Source: an uncultured Erysipelotrichaceae bacterium
Lineage (GTDB): Bacteria > Bacillota_I > Bacilli_A > Erysipelotrichales > Coprobacillaceae
Assembly: GCA_947573745.1 (NCBI GenBank)
Contig: CANPGX010000072.1
Span: 1-5,687 of the forward strand
Reading direction: 5' to 3'
Length of the DNA: 5,687 nt
Position numbers and translations under genes: made by a program. This document shows, piece after piece, positions 5,687 through 5,687 of this stretch (position 1 is the first letter of the stretch; each line of letters starts with the position of its first letter). The notes beneath the pieces are model-generated. The model saw only the letters and a list, made by a program, of their open reading frames with translations, did no database searches and was not told the origin of the DNA.

Positions 5687-5687
5687 T

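Overview
The window is AT-rich and uses strong Gram-positive Shine-Dalgarno sites (AAGGAGG), short intergenic gaps and compact intrinsic terminators. This points to a low-GC Firmicute. The protein style (Lys/Ile/Asn-rich, an XRE regulator with a membrane tail) would suit an Erysipelotrichia or Clostridia gut bacterium, but that is inference and no species can be named. UGG is used for Trp and TAA/TAG for stops, so nothing suggests a non-standard code.

Region 1 (1-3846, minus strand) is one transcription unit, read right to left. A sigma-A-type promoter (3818-3846) drives a leader with a purine (guanine-type) riboswitch aptamer (about 3730-3814) and an intrinsic terminator (3684-3714). Four tightly packed genes follow: two ABC permeases, an ATPase, and a lipoprotein solute-binding protein cut by the left window edge. 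By family the transporter is PotABCD-like (polyamine/iron/phosphonate type). The riboswitch argues that its real cargo is a purine base, nucleoside or related compound. When guanine is plentiful the leader should fold into the terminator and shut the importer off.

Region 2 (about 3847-4168) is the AT-rich spacer between this operon and the divergent plus-strand pair. It holds a likely extended -10 promoter for the rightward genes and otherwise nothing I can name.

Region 3 (4169-5315, plus strand) holds an XRE-type regulator with a C-terminal membrane domain resembling DUF2975. An overlapping 75-residue gene of unknown function follows, and the pair ends at a clear intrinsic terminator.

Region 4 (5266-5687) has a small GIY-YIG nuclease-domain protein on the minus strand. 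Its 3' end overlaps the unknown gene tail-to-tail across the terminator hairpin. Upstream of it lie two compact GC-rich palindromes at the window edge.

The most interesting item is the riboswitch-transporter pair. The aptamer keeps the guanine-contacting core but has an abnormal P2 stem and a P3 stem one base pair too long, and it controls a PotABCD-type transporter whose cargo is uncertain.
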